DNA from: an uncultured Bacilli bacterium
GTDB lineage: Bacteria > Bacillota_I > Bacilli_A > RF39 > UBA660
DNA length: 64,000 nucleotides
Assembly: GCA_934086145.1 (NCBI GenBank)
Contig: CAKOHV010000002.1
Coordinates: 28,422 to 92,421, forward strand
Direction: 5' to 3'
Position 1 is the stretch's first letter. Each line of letters opens with the position of its first letter. Positions 1 through 7,555 of the stretch are shown piece after piece. Made by a program: the position numbers and the translations under genes. The notes under the pieces are model-generated. The model had not been told where the DNA came from and made no database searches. It saw only the letters and a program-made list of their open reading frames with translations.

Positions 1-300
1 TAGATCAATTATTTAACCGAGTAAAAGCAAACAAAAACACTAAAGCCAACTAAGGAAATTAGTGTTTTTTTATTTACATTATTTTTTTAATACTTTTTTA
101 CATTAAATTTATTAAAATCAATCTAAATTATTTTTAAATTTTTTATCTTTTTACTAAATATTACTAAAAACATTATAAAAAGCATAATATTTTTATTTTT
201 AAAGAACAAATATCTTGCCACTTGTTATATTTTTTCAAAATGAAAATATAATTTTTAAATAAAATCTATCCAAGTTTTAAAATTAAAAAAAGGCATTATA
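1..300. other. AT-rich stretch without a gene
   Basis: No open reading frame with a ribosome binding site is visible. The only structure is an inverted repeat at 33-70 (AAAAACACTAA paired with TTAGTGTTTTT) followed by T residues on the plus strand. It could be the terminator of a gene ending just outside the left edge. Confidence 0.5.
33..71 (+). terminator. Possible rho-independent terminator
   Basis: An 11-bp A/T-rich stem at 33-43 and 59-69 with a 15-base loop, running into T residues on the plus strand. No gene precedes it inside the window, and the minus strand also has a T-rich flank, so the direction is uncertain. Confidence 0.35.
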
Positions 301-323
301 AAAGCCTCTTTAAAAGAGGCTTT
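296..323 (-). terminator. Terminator of the tRNA-Arg/tRNA-Pro unit
   Basis: AAAGCCTCTT and AAGAGGCTTT form a compact stem at 301-323. On the minus strand it follows tRNA-Pro by 12 bases and leads into T-rich sequence. Confidence 0.7.
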
Positions 324-334
324 ATAAACAAAAA

Positions 335-411
335 TGGTCGAGAAGACAGGATTTGAACCTGCGACCCCTAGTTCCCAAAACTAGTGCACTACCAAATTGT
401 GCTACTTCTCG
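335..411 (-). tRNA. trnP-UGG: tRNA-Pro (anticodon UGG)
   Basis: Read on the minus strand, the acceptor CGAGAAG pairs with CTTCTCG and is followed by A and an encoded CCA (335-337). The seven-base anticodon loop TTTGGGA centres on TGG, which reads CCA proline codons. The T-loop TTCAAAT is canonical. It is the second gene of a two-tRNA unit with tRNA-Arg. Confidence 0.95.
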
Positions 412-419
412 ATAAATAA

Positions 420-496
420 TGGTGCGCCCAAAGGGAGTCGAACCCCTAACCTTTTGATCCGTAGTCAAACGCTCTATCCAATTGAGCTATGAGCGC
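420..496 (-). tRNA. trnR-ACG: tRNA-Arg (anticodon ACG)
   Basis: The acceptor GCGCTCA pairs with TGGGCGC, with discriminator A and CCA encoded at 420-422. The anticodon loop CTACGGA gives ACG, whose first A is normally deaminated to inosine to read CGU/CGC/CGA. It is the first gene of the unit transcribed from the promoter at 531-559. Confidence 0.95.
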
Positions 497-530
497 ATAT
501 AACTGTGCTTTTTCTCATAAACGCAAATAC

Positions 531-559
531 ATTATATCTTTATTTATTGAAAAAAGCAA
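531..559 (-). promoter_or_regulatory. sigmaA promoter for tRNA-Arg/tRNA-Pro
   Basis: On the minus strand TTGCTT (554-559) and TATAAT (531-536) are separated by 17 bases, 35 bases upstream of tRNA-Arg. Confidence 0.75.
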
Positions 560-721
560 GCTTTTTTTTTAAAAAAGTGCAAAATATCTTCATAATCTTT
601 CAATATTTAAAATAATTATCCCTATTATCCCTCTTGACACTTATAGATAAGAAAAAATTTACTCTACCTTTTTATCAACAACTATCACAATTATTATATG
701 AATATGTTTTATTTATTACAC

Positions 722-746
722 AAAAAAAACAAGGAAACCCTTGTTA
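722..746 (-). terminator. Terminator of the five-tRNA unit
   Basis: On the minus strand AACAAGG-GTTT-CCTTGTT is followed by a run of T residues, 12 bases after tRNA-Lys. Confidence 0.8.
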
Positions 747-757
747 ATTTTTAAAAA

Positions 758-833
758 TGGTGTCCCGCTGGGGATTTGAACCCCAGACCCTCTGATTAAA
801 AGTCAGATGCTCTACCAACTGAGCTAGCGGAAC
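758..833 (-). tRNA. trnK-UUU: tRNA-Lys (anticodon UUU)
   Basis: The acceptor GTTCCGC pairs with GCGGGAC; discriminator A and CCA are encoded at 758-760. The anticodon loop CTTTTAA gives TTT. Last gene of the five-tRNA unit Val-Thr-Tyr-Gln-Lys. Confidence 0.95.
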
Positions 834-840
834 ATAAGAA

Positions 841-916
841 TGGCTGCCTTGGATGGACTCGAACCATCGGAATGTCAGAGTCAAAGTCTGATGCCTTACC
901 ACTTGGCTACAAGGCA
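841..916 (-). tRNA. trnQ-UUG: tRNA-Gln (anticodon UUG)
   Basis: The acceptor TGCCTTG pairs with CAAGGCA; discriminator G and CCA encoded at 841-843. The anticodon loop CTTTGAC gives TTG. Fourth gene of the five-tRNA unit. Confidence 0.95.
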
Positions 917-925
917 ATACAGAAA

Positions 926-1009
926 TGGTGGGAGGACATGGATTTGAACCATGGAACCCGAAGGAACAGATTTACAGTCTGCCGCGTTTGACCACTTCGC
1001 TATCCTCCC
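926..1009 (-). tRNA. trnY-GUA: tRNA-Tyr (anticodon GUA)
   Basis: The acceptor GGGAGGA pairs with TCCTCCC, followed by A and CCA at 926-928. The anticodon loop CTGTAAA gives GTA. The 84-base length reflects the long variable arm expected of bacterial tRNA-Tyr. Confidence 0.95.
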
Positions 1010-1016
1010 ACATTTA

Positions 1017-1092
1017 TGGTGCCGACAGAGGGAGTCGAACCCCCAACCTACTGATTACAAGTCAGTTGCGCTGCCAGTTACGCTATGTCGGC
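1017..1092 (-). tRNA. trnT-UGU: tRNA-Thr (anticodon UGU)
   Basis: The acceptor GCCGACA pairs with TGTCGGC, with A and CCA at 1017-1019. The anticodon loop CTTGTAA gives TGT. Second gene of the five-tRNA unit. Confidence 0.95.
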
Positions 1093-1098
1093 AAAAAA

Positions 1099-1175
1099 TG
1101 GTGGGCGATATAGGACTCGAACCTATGACCCCCTGCTTGTAAGGCAGGTGCTCTAACCAACTGAGCTAATCGCCC
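1099..1175 (-). tRNA. trnV-UAC: tRNA-Val (anticodon UAC)
   Basis: The acceptor GGGCGAT pairs with ATCGCCC, with A and CCA at 1099-1101. The anticodon loop CTTACAA gives TAC. First gene of the five-tRNA unit, directly downstream of a strong promoter. Confidence 0.95.
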
Positions 1176-1197
1176 ATAACTCCTCTGGACAAGACTA

Positions 1198-1226
1198 AGT
1201 ATACCAATTATATTGATTATTGTCAA
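1198..1226 (-). promoter_or_regulatory. Strong sigmaA promoter for the five-tRNA unit
   Basis: A perfect -35 TTGACA (1221-1226), a 17-base spacer and -10 TATACT (1198-1203) on the minus strand, 22 bases upstream of tRNA-Val. Near-consensus strength suits a stable RNA operon. Confidence 0.85.
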
Positions 1227-1683
1227 CAACTTTTTCTCAATATTTTATATTTTTTCTTAATCTCTATTTTCATCTTATAATCTCTCACAAGACAAATATA
1301 TTATATTATTAAAATTTCAAAAAGTCCAACATTTTTTTACACTTTTTGCAATTTTTTGCATATTTTTCTAAAAAATGTCCTAATAATCCCATTTAAGTTC
1401 TATAAATTAGATAAAATAAGTCAAATTAAGCAACAAAAACTTTATTAATTTATTAAAAAAAACATAAAAAACATTTATTAAAAAATTTAATTGAATCAAT
1501 ATTATTCAAGTTCCAGTATAATTATTTAAAAATATTATTTCTAAATTAATTAATTTACTTTGTTCATTACAAACTAATACATATATTTATTTTCATAGTA
1601 AAAGATAATCAAATATTTTTTACATCATAATTAATAATATTTTTAATAAATCATCCTTTTTATATTTCATTATATTTTTACAA
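1227..1683. other. AT-rich stretch without a gene
   Basis: About 450 bases made almost wholly of A and T. No reading frame with a ribosome binding site, no tRNA and no clear repeat is seen. Confidence 0.6.
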
Positions 1684-1710
1684 AATAAAAACCGCATCAA
1701 TGATACGATT
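1684..1710 (-). terminator. Terminator of the Ser-fMet-Asp-Phe tRNA unit
   Basis: On the minus strand AATCGTATC-ATT-GATGCGGTT forms a nine-pair stem (with G-T pairs) followed by TTTATTTT, 34 bases after tRNA-Phe. Confidence 0.75.
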
Positions 1711-1743
1711 TGTATTATACTCGATAACGAGTTTTCTTCAAAC

Positions 1744-1819
<76 letters not shown>

Positions 1820-1822
1820 AGA

Positions 1823-1899
1823 TGGCGGTCCGTACGGGATTCGAACCCGTGATCTTCTGCGTGACAGGCAGACGTCATAGGCCTCTAGACTAACGGACC
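1823..1899 (-). tRNA. trnD-GUC: tRNA-Asp (anticodon GUC)
   Basis: The acceptor GGTCCGT pairs with ACGGACC; discriminator G, an aspartate identity base, and CCA at 1823-1825. The anticodon loop CTGTCAC gives GTC. Third gene of its unit. Confidence 0.95.
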
Positions 1900-1900
1900 A

Positions 1901-1977
1901 TGGTTGCGGGAGCTGGATTTGGACCAACGACCTCCGGGTTATGAGCCCGGCGAGCTACCAGACTGCTCCATCCCGCG
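1901..1977 (-). tRNA. trnfM-CAU: Initiator tRNA-fMet (anticodon CAU)
   Basis: The anticodon loop CTCATAA gives CAT. The acceptor CGCGGGA faces TCCCGCA, producing the unpaired C1-A72 that marks initiator tRNAs, and the anticodon stem carries the three G-C pairs typical of initiators. CCA is encoded. The T-loop reads TCCAAAT instead of the near-universal TTCAAAT, so base 55, normally pseudouridine, would be C. Confidence 0.93.
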
Positions 1978-1986
1978 ATAATTTAA

Positions 1987-2078
1987 TGGCGGAGGAAAAG
2001 GGATTCGAACCCCTGCGCCGCTCACACGACCTTCCGGTTTTCAAGACCGGTCCCTTCAACCAACTTGGGTATTCCTCC
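1987..2078 (-). tRNA. trnS-UGA: tRNA-Ser (anticodon UGA)
   Basis: The acceptor GGAGGAA pairs with TTCCTCC; discriminator G and CCA at 1987-1989. The anticodon loop CTTGAAA gives TGA. The 92-base length includes the long variable arm of class II tRNAs. First gene of the unit driven by the promoter at 2107-2136. Confidence 0.95.
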
Positions 2079-2106
2079 ATGCGCTTCTTTCATCAGCGAC
2101 AAGTAG

Positions 2107-2136
2107 ATTATAGCACAATATATTTTTATATGTCAA
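2107..2136 (-). promoter_or_regulatory. Consensus sigmaA promoter for the Ser-fMet-Asp-Phe tRNA unit
   Basis: Perfect TTGACA (2131-2136) and perfect TATAAT (2107-2112) on the minus strand, 18-base spacer, 28 bases upstream of tRNA-Ser. Confidence 0.85.
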
Positions 2137-2560
2137 CAAAAATTAGTAAATTATTTAAATTCCGTATATTTATTTGAAAATTTACTAGATGATCGAACAA
2201 AATAAAACTAATAAATCCCCTTTTTAGAACAATATTTTTATCTTTTTCCATCCCTATAGTAATATAATATATACTAATAACAATAATTAAACACTCCTTA
2301 AAAATAGTACTATACAAAAAATCTTACTCATATATAACATACGTATAATAAATACATAATATACACAATAAATACATAACATACATATAATAAATATATC
2401 ATATTAGACACTATCTATAAAATTAATATAATTTTTACCCACAAAAGATCATTTTAATTATTAATCTTTCTCCATAATAATTTGTATTTATTTATAATTG
2501 TAAGCAATTTTATCACTAAAAAATCGAAAAATCACATTATCTTTAAATTTTTTCACAAAA
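2137..2560. other. AT-rich stretch without a gene
   Basis: Between two tRNA promoters pointing away from each other. Short imperfect repetitions of ATACATAATAAATA-type sequence occur around 2335-2400, but nothing with coding signals. Confidence 0.55.
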
Positions 2561-2564
2561 ACTA

Positions 2565-2593
2565 TTGCAAAACCAAAAAAAATGCGCTATACT
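2565..2593 (+). promoter_or_regulatory. sigmaA promoter for tRNA-Leu
   Basis: TTGCAA (2565-2570), 17-base spacer, TATACT (2588-2593), 31 bases before the tRNA. Confidence 0.8.
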
Positions 2594-2624
2594 CAAATAG
2601 TCTTATGAAAAGACGCAAGTGCTT

Positions 2625-2713
2625 GCCCAAGTGGCGGAATAGGTAGACGCACAGGACTTAAAATCCTGCGAGATTTAACCCTCGTGCCGGTTCAAGTCCG
2701 GCCTTGGGCACCA
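2625..2713 (+). tRNA. trnL-UAA: tRNA-Leu (anticodon UAA)
   Basis: The acceptor GCCCAAG pairs with CTTGGGC, followed by A and encoded CCA (2711-2713). The anticodon loop CTTAAAA gives TAA. The 89-base length includes the long variable arm of leucine tRNAs. It is a single-gene unit with its own promoter and terminator. Confidence 0.95.
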
Positions 2714-2723
2714 TAATGAAATT

Positions 2724-2754
2724 AACCAATAAGTTTTACTTATTGGTTTTTTTA
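2724..2754 (+). terminator. Terminator of tRNA-Leu
   Basis: AACCAATAAG-TTTTA-CTTATTGGTT followed by a T run, ten bases after the tRNA 3' end. Confidence 0.85.
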
Positions 2755-2758
2755 TTTC

Positions 2759-2791
2759 TAAAAAAAAATACTAAGTTTATACCTAGTATTA
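2759..2791 (-). terminator. Terminator of the S1-domain gene
   Basis: On the minus strand AATACTA and TAGTATT pair across a short loop and run into nine T residues, immediately after the stop codon. Confidence 0.65.
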
Positions 2792-3139
2792 TTTATTAAT
2801 CTTCTTTAAAGCTTCAGCAATCCATTCTGGCAATTTTCTATTTAAAATCTCAAAGCCATTTTCCAATGGTAATACACTACTACCATCCGTTTTATAGTTA
2901 ATATTCTTAATCGACAATTTTAAATTTTTCTTTTCATCGTCAACTCCAATAATTCTAGCCACAATATTTTCCCCGATTTTCACATAATCATTAACATCTT
3001 TAACAAACTTTTCAGACATTTCTGAAATATGGACTAACCCAGAATATTTTTCATCAGTCACAACAAAAAAACCATATTTTTCAATTCCCGTTACACAACA
3101 TTTTACTAAATCTCCAACTTTATAACTCGTCTCAGGCAT
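2789..3139 (-). CDS. S1-domain RNA-binding protein (YugI/CvfD-like)
   Basis: A 116-residue protein made mostly of one S1 OB-fold domain (about residues 7-80), with the typical core GIEKYGFFV...GLVHISEMS. The remaining C-terminal tail is basic. Stand-alone S1 proteins of this size in Firmicutes (general stress protein 13 / CvfD) associate with ribosomes and RNA; the specific role here is inferred. I place the start at ATG 3139 because AGAGGTGG lies eight bases upstream. A start at 3157 would put that site inside the gene. A -10 TATAAT sits at 3158-3163. Monocistronic, with its own terminator. Confidence 0.85.
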   Translation of the reverse strand: MPETSYKVGDLVKCCVTGIEKYGFFVVTDEKYSGLVHISEMSEKFVKDVNDYVKIGENIVARIIGVDDEKKNLKLSIKNINYKTDGSSVLPLENGFEILNRKLPEWIAEALKKINK

Positions 3140-3176
3140 AAAAACCACCTCTTTCAAATTATAACATATCCCATTA

Positions 3177-3205
3177 TTTACACAAAGTGAAATATAGTTT
3201 ATAAT
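3177..3205 (+). promoter_or_regulatory. sigmaA promoter for the NifU-domain gene
   Basis: TTTACA (3177-3182), 17-base spacer, TATAAT (3200-3205), 18 bases before the ATG. Confidence 0.7.
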
Positions 3206-3223
3206 GAAAAAGGTGATTTTTTT

Positions 3224-3454
3224 ATGAAAACTGAAGAAAAAATTAAAGAAATGCTTGCTTCTATCCGACCTTATTTAAATATGGAAGGTGGCGACATCGA
3301 ATTCGTTAAATACGAAGATAAAATCGTATATGTAAAATTAACCGGTGCTTGCGCCGCCTGTATGTTCTCTGATGATACTATTCAATATAGTGTTCTTGAA
3401 ACTTTAAAAAGTGAAATTCCTGAAGTAGAAAAAGTAATTAATGTCGAAATTTAA
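3224..3454 (+). CDS. NifU-like C-terminal domain protein (Fe-S carrier, YutI-like)
   Basis: A complete 76-residue stand-alone NifU C-terminal domain. The conserved MEGGDIEFV segment is at residues 20-28 and the cluster-binding Cys43-A-A-Cys46 lies in LTGACAACM. Family members carry [4Fe-4S] clusters transiently and pass them to apo-proteins. The ribosome site AAAGGTGA precedes the ATG. It ends tail to tail with the next minus-strand gene, overlapping four bases. In Bacillus the equivalent gene (yutI) lies close to yutH and yutD, which matches the genes that follow here. Confidence 0.88.
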   Translation: MKTEEKIKEMLASIRPYLNMEGGDIEFVKYEDKIVYVKLTGACAACMFSDDTIQYSVLETLKSEIPEVEKVINVEI

Positions 3455-4314
3455 TTACTTTTTTTTATCCATGAAAATAAAGAAAAACCAAACATTTCAT
3501 CAATACATTTTATATATTCTTCATATTCAAGATATTTATTTATATAATTACTAAGTTCTTTTTCTTGTTGATTATCTAATAATATATCTTCTAAAATTTT
3601 AAAATAGTCACTTGGTAAAATTAATCTAGCATATAGATAATAATAAGCATAATCATGGGAAGCATTTTGCATAAATTGATATAAATAATCATAATCTTGA
3701 TTATTCTTCACATATAAGCCTAAATCCCTTGTATAAATATCTATTATAATGTTTAAAGGATTATAAAAATCAATAACATTAAAAGATGATAAACTTCTAT
3801 GCGCCAATGATAAATATTGCTTCATAGAAACATCACTAAAATTATTTAAATATTGTAAGACTTCCTCAGTAATTCCTAAATAAAAATCAAAAGAATTATT
3901 AATAATTAATCGATTAGATAATTCAGAAACTTGATATTCTAAATAATCTAATTTTTTATACCATAACTCTATTAAAGAAACATATTGCTTATAAAATTCC
4001 TCATTGAAATTTCGGATTGCATAAAATCGTTGCATTTCTTTTTCCGTTATTTCATCCCCAAAAATGATTATTTTCATTAAACAATAACCATCTGCATTAA
4101 CTCGTCCTAATTTATCTAAAATAAATTCATGTAAATATACTTGCTTTGTTTTTAATTCTTGAATCATTTCAATTAAAATATTAAAAAATTCATCATCATA
4201 ATTATGTTTAACAAAATAGTATCTAACTCCATCTAAAAAAAAGATAATGCCATCTTTATATTCATAGTAGTCATCTATTTCGATTTTATATTTTTCTTTT
4301 AATAATTCTTTCAT
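3451..4314 (-). CDS. Hypothetical protein, possibly YutH-like spore coat kinase-fold protein
   Basis: A 287-residue soluble protein rich in Tyr, Asp and Ile. The N-terminus reads as a small beta sheet (DDYYEYKDGIIFFLDGVRYY) followed by a long helical region. That layout resembles degenerate aminoglycoside-phosphotransferase-fold proteins of spore coats such as YutH and CotS, but I see no clear catalytic loop. The link to YutH rests mainly on position between a NifU-domain gene and yutD/yunB. Upstream (4327-4357) is the terminator of the next gene; no clear promoter was found. Function uncertain. Confidence 0.6.
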   Translation of the reverse strand: MKELLKEKYKIEIDDYYEYKDGIIFFLDGVRYYFVKHNYDDEFFNILIEMIQELKTKQVYLHEFILDKLGRVNADGYCLMKIIIFGDEITEKEMQRFYAIRNFNEEFYKQYVSLIELWYKKLDYLEYQVSELSNRLIINNSFDFYLGITEEVLQYLNNFSDVSMKQYLSLAHRSLSSFNVIDFYNPLNIIIDIYTRDLGLYVKNNQDYDYLYQFMQNASHDYAYYYLYARLILPSDYFKILEDILLDNQQEKELSNYINKYLEYEEYIKCIDEMFGFSLFSWIKKSN

Positions 4315-4326
4315 ACTAATATATAT

Positions 4327-4357
4327 GAAAAAAAACTCAATGTATAACTGAGTTTTT
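4327..4357 (-). terminator. Terminator after the MQQP-repeat protein gene
   Basis: On the minus strand AAAAAACTCA and TGAGTTTTTT pair around a nine-base loop and continue into T residues, starting at the stop codon. Confidence 0.8.
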
Positions 4358-6402
4358 TATTGATTATTATTCACATGCATAGCTGTTTGTTGCATTGGTT
4401 GTTGAACCTGTGGTGAGGCTTGTTGCATCATTGGTTGTTGATACATTGGCTGTTGCATCGGTTGTTGCATTGGTTGCTGCATCATTGGTTGTTGGTACAT
4501 AGCCTGTTGCATTGGTTGTTGAACCTGTGGTGAGGCTTGTTGCATCATTGGTTGTTGATACATTGGCTGTTGCATCATTGGTTGTCTAACCATAGCTTGA
4601 TTGTAGCCAGTATTTAACATATTCATAGTTTGATCGTTAATAGCTTGTTCTCTTTGAGCTACAATAACTTCACGACGTTTTAAGTCTTCTTCTCTAGACT
4701 TTAAGTCACGATAAACTCTTTCAGTCATTACCATTACAAGGTTTTTTACTCCTTCTTGGAATAACTCTTGAGCACCAGCAACTACTTCATCTAGGGTTGC
4801 TCTTGCACTCAAATCAGGTTGTGAATCAAAGTTAAGATTTATTCCTAATTTTTGTAAAGGGGTTTGTTCTGCCGGTTGTTGATTGACAACTGGATTTTGT
4901 GGCATAGCCATTGGTTGGGGATTATTAGCTACTGCAACATTCGCCCCTTGACCACCAGCCATCATATTTTCCATACCTGGAGCCATTGGCATCATATTTG
5001 GCATCATGCCTTCAGCTGGATTAACCATCATTTCTGGATTTTGTTGTGGCATTTGATTCATCATATTTGGAACTTGCATTCCCATATTATTAACTGACAT
5101 ATTTGCTAATTGTTGCATTTCAGAAGGAATTGCCGCAACATTAGGAACTGCCGTATTTAAAATTGGATTAACAACTGCCTCTCCCATAGGTCCCATATCT
5201 TGTGCCGGTACAGCCACTGGAGCCTGTGGAATTGCATTCGGATTTAAAGTATTAATTTCACCATCAGGATTTTCCACGATTGGTTGAACTTGTTCATATG
5301 AAACTTCTGGATTTTCGATTGTCGCCTCTTGAACTGGTTGTACTTCACTGTTTGGATCATAAACCGGTTGTTCAACATCAACCACATTAGCTTCAACTGG
5401 CGTTGGTCCATATTGTTCCATTTCTACATTTTCTGTAGGATATTCTCCCACCACTTGTTGTTCTGGCGCATATTGTTCTAATTCTGGTTGTGAAACTTCA
5501 ACTGGTTCATAAACTGGTTGTTCAGCATCATCTTGATTAACTTCCATAGGTTCTTGAACATAATCAGAAGCTACTGGTTGTTGTTCATCGACATAATTTT
5601 CTGTTTCCTCAGGAACCGTAACTTCAACAGGGGCTTCAGAAACAACTGGCGAAATTGTTGGTTCCTCATAATTAACTTCAGAAGGTTCATTTTCTATAAC
5701 CGGTACTTCAACTGGAGCCTGTTCGACAATCTCTTCAGCTACCGGTTCCGTAATAACTTGTTGAATCTCCTCTTCTGGTTGAACCTCCTCTTCTGGTTGA
5801 GCAACTACTTCAGGTTCGACAGCTTGAGCAGCTTCTGGTTGAATAATTGGTTGAATCGCTGGTGAAGCGTTTTCATCAACAGAAGCTGGTGTTGCTTCAA
5901 TTGTTACTGGTGCCTCTTCAACAGCTATCCCGGGTACCACCTCATCTTCATTTTGCATAACCGGTGCCGTTGGGAAAATTGAATCAACACTTGGTTCTAA
6001 AGTAGGTTCTGGTACAACAGCATCAGGATCGAACTTCTCCCCAGTTGCATAGCTTTCAATCATTGTTTTTGAAGCTGGTTCACTTACTGATATATCACGG
6101 GAATACTGACCACTGGCACTTGCTTGATTAAAACTTGGAAGATATTGATAAGATCCAACACTACTTGAAATAATAGCCCTCATAACTGTTTTAATTAAAG
6201 ACCATTCTTCATCTGTTGCTATCTTAACAAGGTTGTTTCCTTGAATCTCACTTACATGCAAAACCGTTAGACCATGAGGATCCACTGCGTTTTCAGTAGT
6301 AATTATATATCTTTTTCCAGACTCTGGAATCATAAAAATCGATACAATATTCGAATTTATAGATTCTCCGCCATCTTTTAAAATTGTGATCTTTTCTGGC
6401 AT
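4357..6402 (-). CDS. Large disordered protein: DUF1292-like head, Pro/Glu/Val middle, MQQP repeats
   Basis: 681 residues in three parts. Residues 1-80 look like a DUF1292 (YrzB-type) domain, ending in a TDEEW motif. Residues 85-500 are low-complexity and acidic, dominated by P, E, V and Q, then Met/Asn/Gln-rich. Residues 500-590 form a predicted coiled coil (RDLKSREEDLKRREVIV region). The last 75 residues are tandem MQQPMYQQP-type repeats. No signal peptide or membrane segment, so it is probably cytoplasmic. Start: ATG 6402 with GAGAGGG upstream. It has its own promoter and terminator. Function unknown; the low-complexity tail suggests a scaffold or condensate-type role, which is inference. 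Confidence 0.8.
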   Translation of the reverse strand: MPEKITILKDGGESINSNIVSIFMIPESGKRYIITTENAVDPHGLTVLHVSEIQGNNLVKIATDEEWSLIKTVMRAIISSSVGSYQYLPSFNQASASGQYSRDISVSEPASKTMIESYATGEKFDPDAVVPEPTLEPSVDSIFPTAPVMQNEDEVVPGIAVEEAPVTIEATPASVDENASPAIQPIIQPEAAQAVEPEVVAQPEEEVQPEEEIQQVITEPVAEEIVEQAPVEVPVIENEPSEVNYEEPTISPVVSEAPVEVTVPEETENYVDEQQPVASDYVQEPMEVNQDDAEQPVYEPVEVSQPELEQYAPEQQVVGEYPTENVEMEQYGPTPVEANVVDVEQPVYDPNSEVQPVQEATIENPEVSYEQVQPIVENPDGEINTLNPNAIPQAPVAVPAQDMGPMGEAVVNPILNTAVPNVAAIPSEMQQLANMSVNNMGMQVPNMMNQMPQQNPEMMVNPAEGMMPNMMPMAPGMENMMAGGQGANVAVANNPQPMAMPQNPVVNQQPAEQTPLQKLGINLNFDSQPDLSARATLDEVVAGAQELFQEGVKNLVMVMTERVYRDLKSREEDLKRREVIVAQREQAINDQTMNMLNTGYNQAMVRQPMMQQPMYQQPMMQQASPQVQQPMQQAMYQQPMMQQPMQQPMQQPMYQQPMMQQASPQVQQPMQQTAMHVNNNQ
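4388..4576. repeat. 72-bp exact direct repeat within the MQQP coding region
   Basis: The 72 bases at 4388-4459 recur exactly at 4505-4576, an offset of 117 bases or 39 codons, so the reading frame is kept. The copies encode the block ending in MQQASPQVQQPMQQ. Recent duplication or slippage is likely, as synonymous changes have not accumulated. Confidence 0.85.
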
Positions 6403-6428
6403 TGCAATCCCTCTCTATTCTACTTTTT

Positions 6429-6457
6429 ATTATAGCAAATTAAAAATAGGTTTTCAA
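6429..6457 (-). promoter_or_regulatory. sigmaA promoter for the MQQP-repeat gene
   Basis: TTGAAA (6452-6457), 17-base spacer, TATAAT (6429-6434) on the minus strand, overlapping the end of yutD. Confidence 0.75.
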
Positions 6458-6735
6458 TTGCTTTTTTTCTTTAACGCAAACCAACGACAATCATAGGCAC
6501 AACGATTTGTAATATAATCGTCAAGTCCCGTGATGTCGTTATATTTTTTGCAATTTTTATTAGTTGGTTCACAGAATCCTTTTAGACGTAGTTTTCCATA
6601 AGCCCAATCCCCTACTATGTAATCATATTCATCAAAGTAATCTGTAATTTTTTCTTCTAATATTTCTTCATCTAAACCATTTCTTACATTATTAATGACT
6701 TCGTATTTAACGTCATTAATAGTTATTATTTTCAT
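6454..6735 (-). CDS. yutD: YutD family protein (DUF1027)
   Basis: 93 residues with the family hallmarks: DYIVGDWAYGKLRLKGF (about residues 39-55) and the C-terminal Cys/Asn-rich ITNRCAYDCRWF. This family is small, conserved in Bacilli and of unknown function. Start ATG 6735 has GGGTGG upstream, nine bases after the previous stop, so it is translated from the same message as the 253-residue protein and yunB. In Bacillus yutD and yunB are also near each other. Confidence 0.85.
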   Translation of the reverse strand: MKIITINDVKYEVINNVRNGLDEEILEEKITDYFDEYDYIVGDWAYGKLRLKGFCEPTNKNCKKYNDITGLDDYITNRCAYDCRWFALKKKSN

Positions 6736-6744
6736 AAAACCACC

Positions 6745-7506
6745 CTATCTAACTCTTATTGCTGGTCGTTTCTTCGCTGTCGTTATTGCTTCGATTAATT
6801 TACGCTCTCTTTCCGGATCACTCATATCAACATTAAAATAAGCAAATATTTGTTTATTAACGCGATCGATTTGATATTGACTTACGCTATTTAAATCTTC
6901 CATTTTTACGTCAAGTAAATCATAAATATCTTTAGACATAATTCTTTTTCTAATTGGTTCAAAACTTAATTTGTTTGTCATCAAATACATATTTTTTTTG
7001 AAGTAACGATCTACTTCATGTGGATTTTTAGCCATTAAGTAAGCATATGTCTTACGATAAAAATTATTACTACTAGATGTAAATAGTAAGTTATAAAAAT
7101 TTTGCGCTTGTTTTCCATCAAGGGGCACTTTTTTATTTTTGGCAAACATCATATCAATTAAATTCTTTTGGACACGATTAAAATATGGATTTTTTCTTTT
7201 AATATGTAGTTTACTTTGATTCATATCAAATTCATAATACTTTTCAAAATTAATTTTAAATTTTTCTAATTCACTTTGTGGATAGCCATACTTTGTCATA
7301 TTAGTATCAAAACCACCCATACCTTTTTCATTTTTAGTATGATAACAGTTAGTTATGTCTAATTCTCCATATAAAAGGACAATCATTCTCATAACAGTAA
7401 CTAAAAACGTATTAAATTCAATTGAATTTGGATTAGCTTTTGATTGATAATATTTAATAATTGAATCATTTATTGCATTATTAACAAAAATATATCCTTG
7501 TGCCAT
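6745..7506 (-). CDS. Conserved hypothetical protein, 253 aa
   Basis: Not recognised. A soluble, Lys/Asn/Tyr/Met-rich, mostly helical protein without signal peptide, membrane segment or obvious catalytic motif. I prefer ATG 7506 because AGGTGA sits five bases upstream; the GTG at 7515 lies inside that site. Its place between yunB and yutD suggests a shared operon, but gives no function. Confidence 0.7.
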   Translation of the reverse strand: MAQGYIFVNNAINDSIIKYYQSKANPNSIEFNTFLVTVMRMIVLLYGELDITNCYHTKNEKGMGGFDTNMTKYGYPQSELEKFKINFEKYYEFDMNQSKLHIKRKNPYFNRVQKNLIDMMFAKNKKVPLDGKQAQNFYNLLFTSSSNNFYRKTYAYLMAKNPHEVDRYFKKNMYLMTNKLSFEPIRKRIMSKDIYDLLDVKMEDLNSVSQYQIDRVNKQIFAYFNVDMSDPERERKLIEAITTAKKRPAIRVR

Positions 7507-7555
7507 ACCTATCACCTATTATAAATATTATCATATTTTTCTTAAATAAACTAGT

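Noticed and set aside
551..568. Palindrome AAAAAGC-AA-GCTTTTT
   Set aside because: Could be a terminator, but no gene ends beside it and one arm is the -35 box of the tRNA-Arg promoter.
925..1142. Two overlapping plus-strand reading frames across the tRNA cluster
   Set aside because: They lie entirely over tRNA-Tyr, -Thr and -Val genes and have no ribosome binding site; open by chance.
2126..2317. Minus-strand 63-codon frame in AT-rich DNA
   Set aside because: No ribosome binding site, and the composition is plain intergenic A/T; it also overlaps the tRNA promoter.
4864..5865. Plus-strand frames opposite the MQQP-repeat gene
   Set aside because: Mirror the repetitive codons of the minus-strand gene (His/Trp or Asn/Phe/Leu-rich), no start signals.
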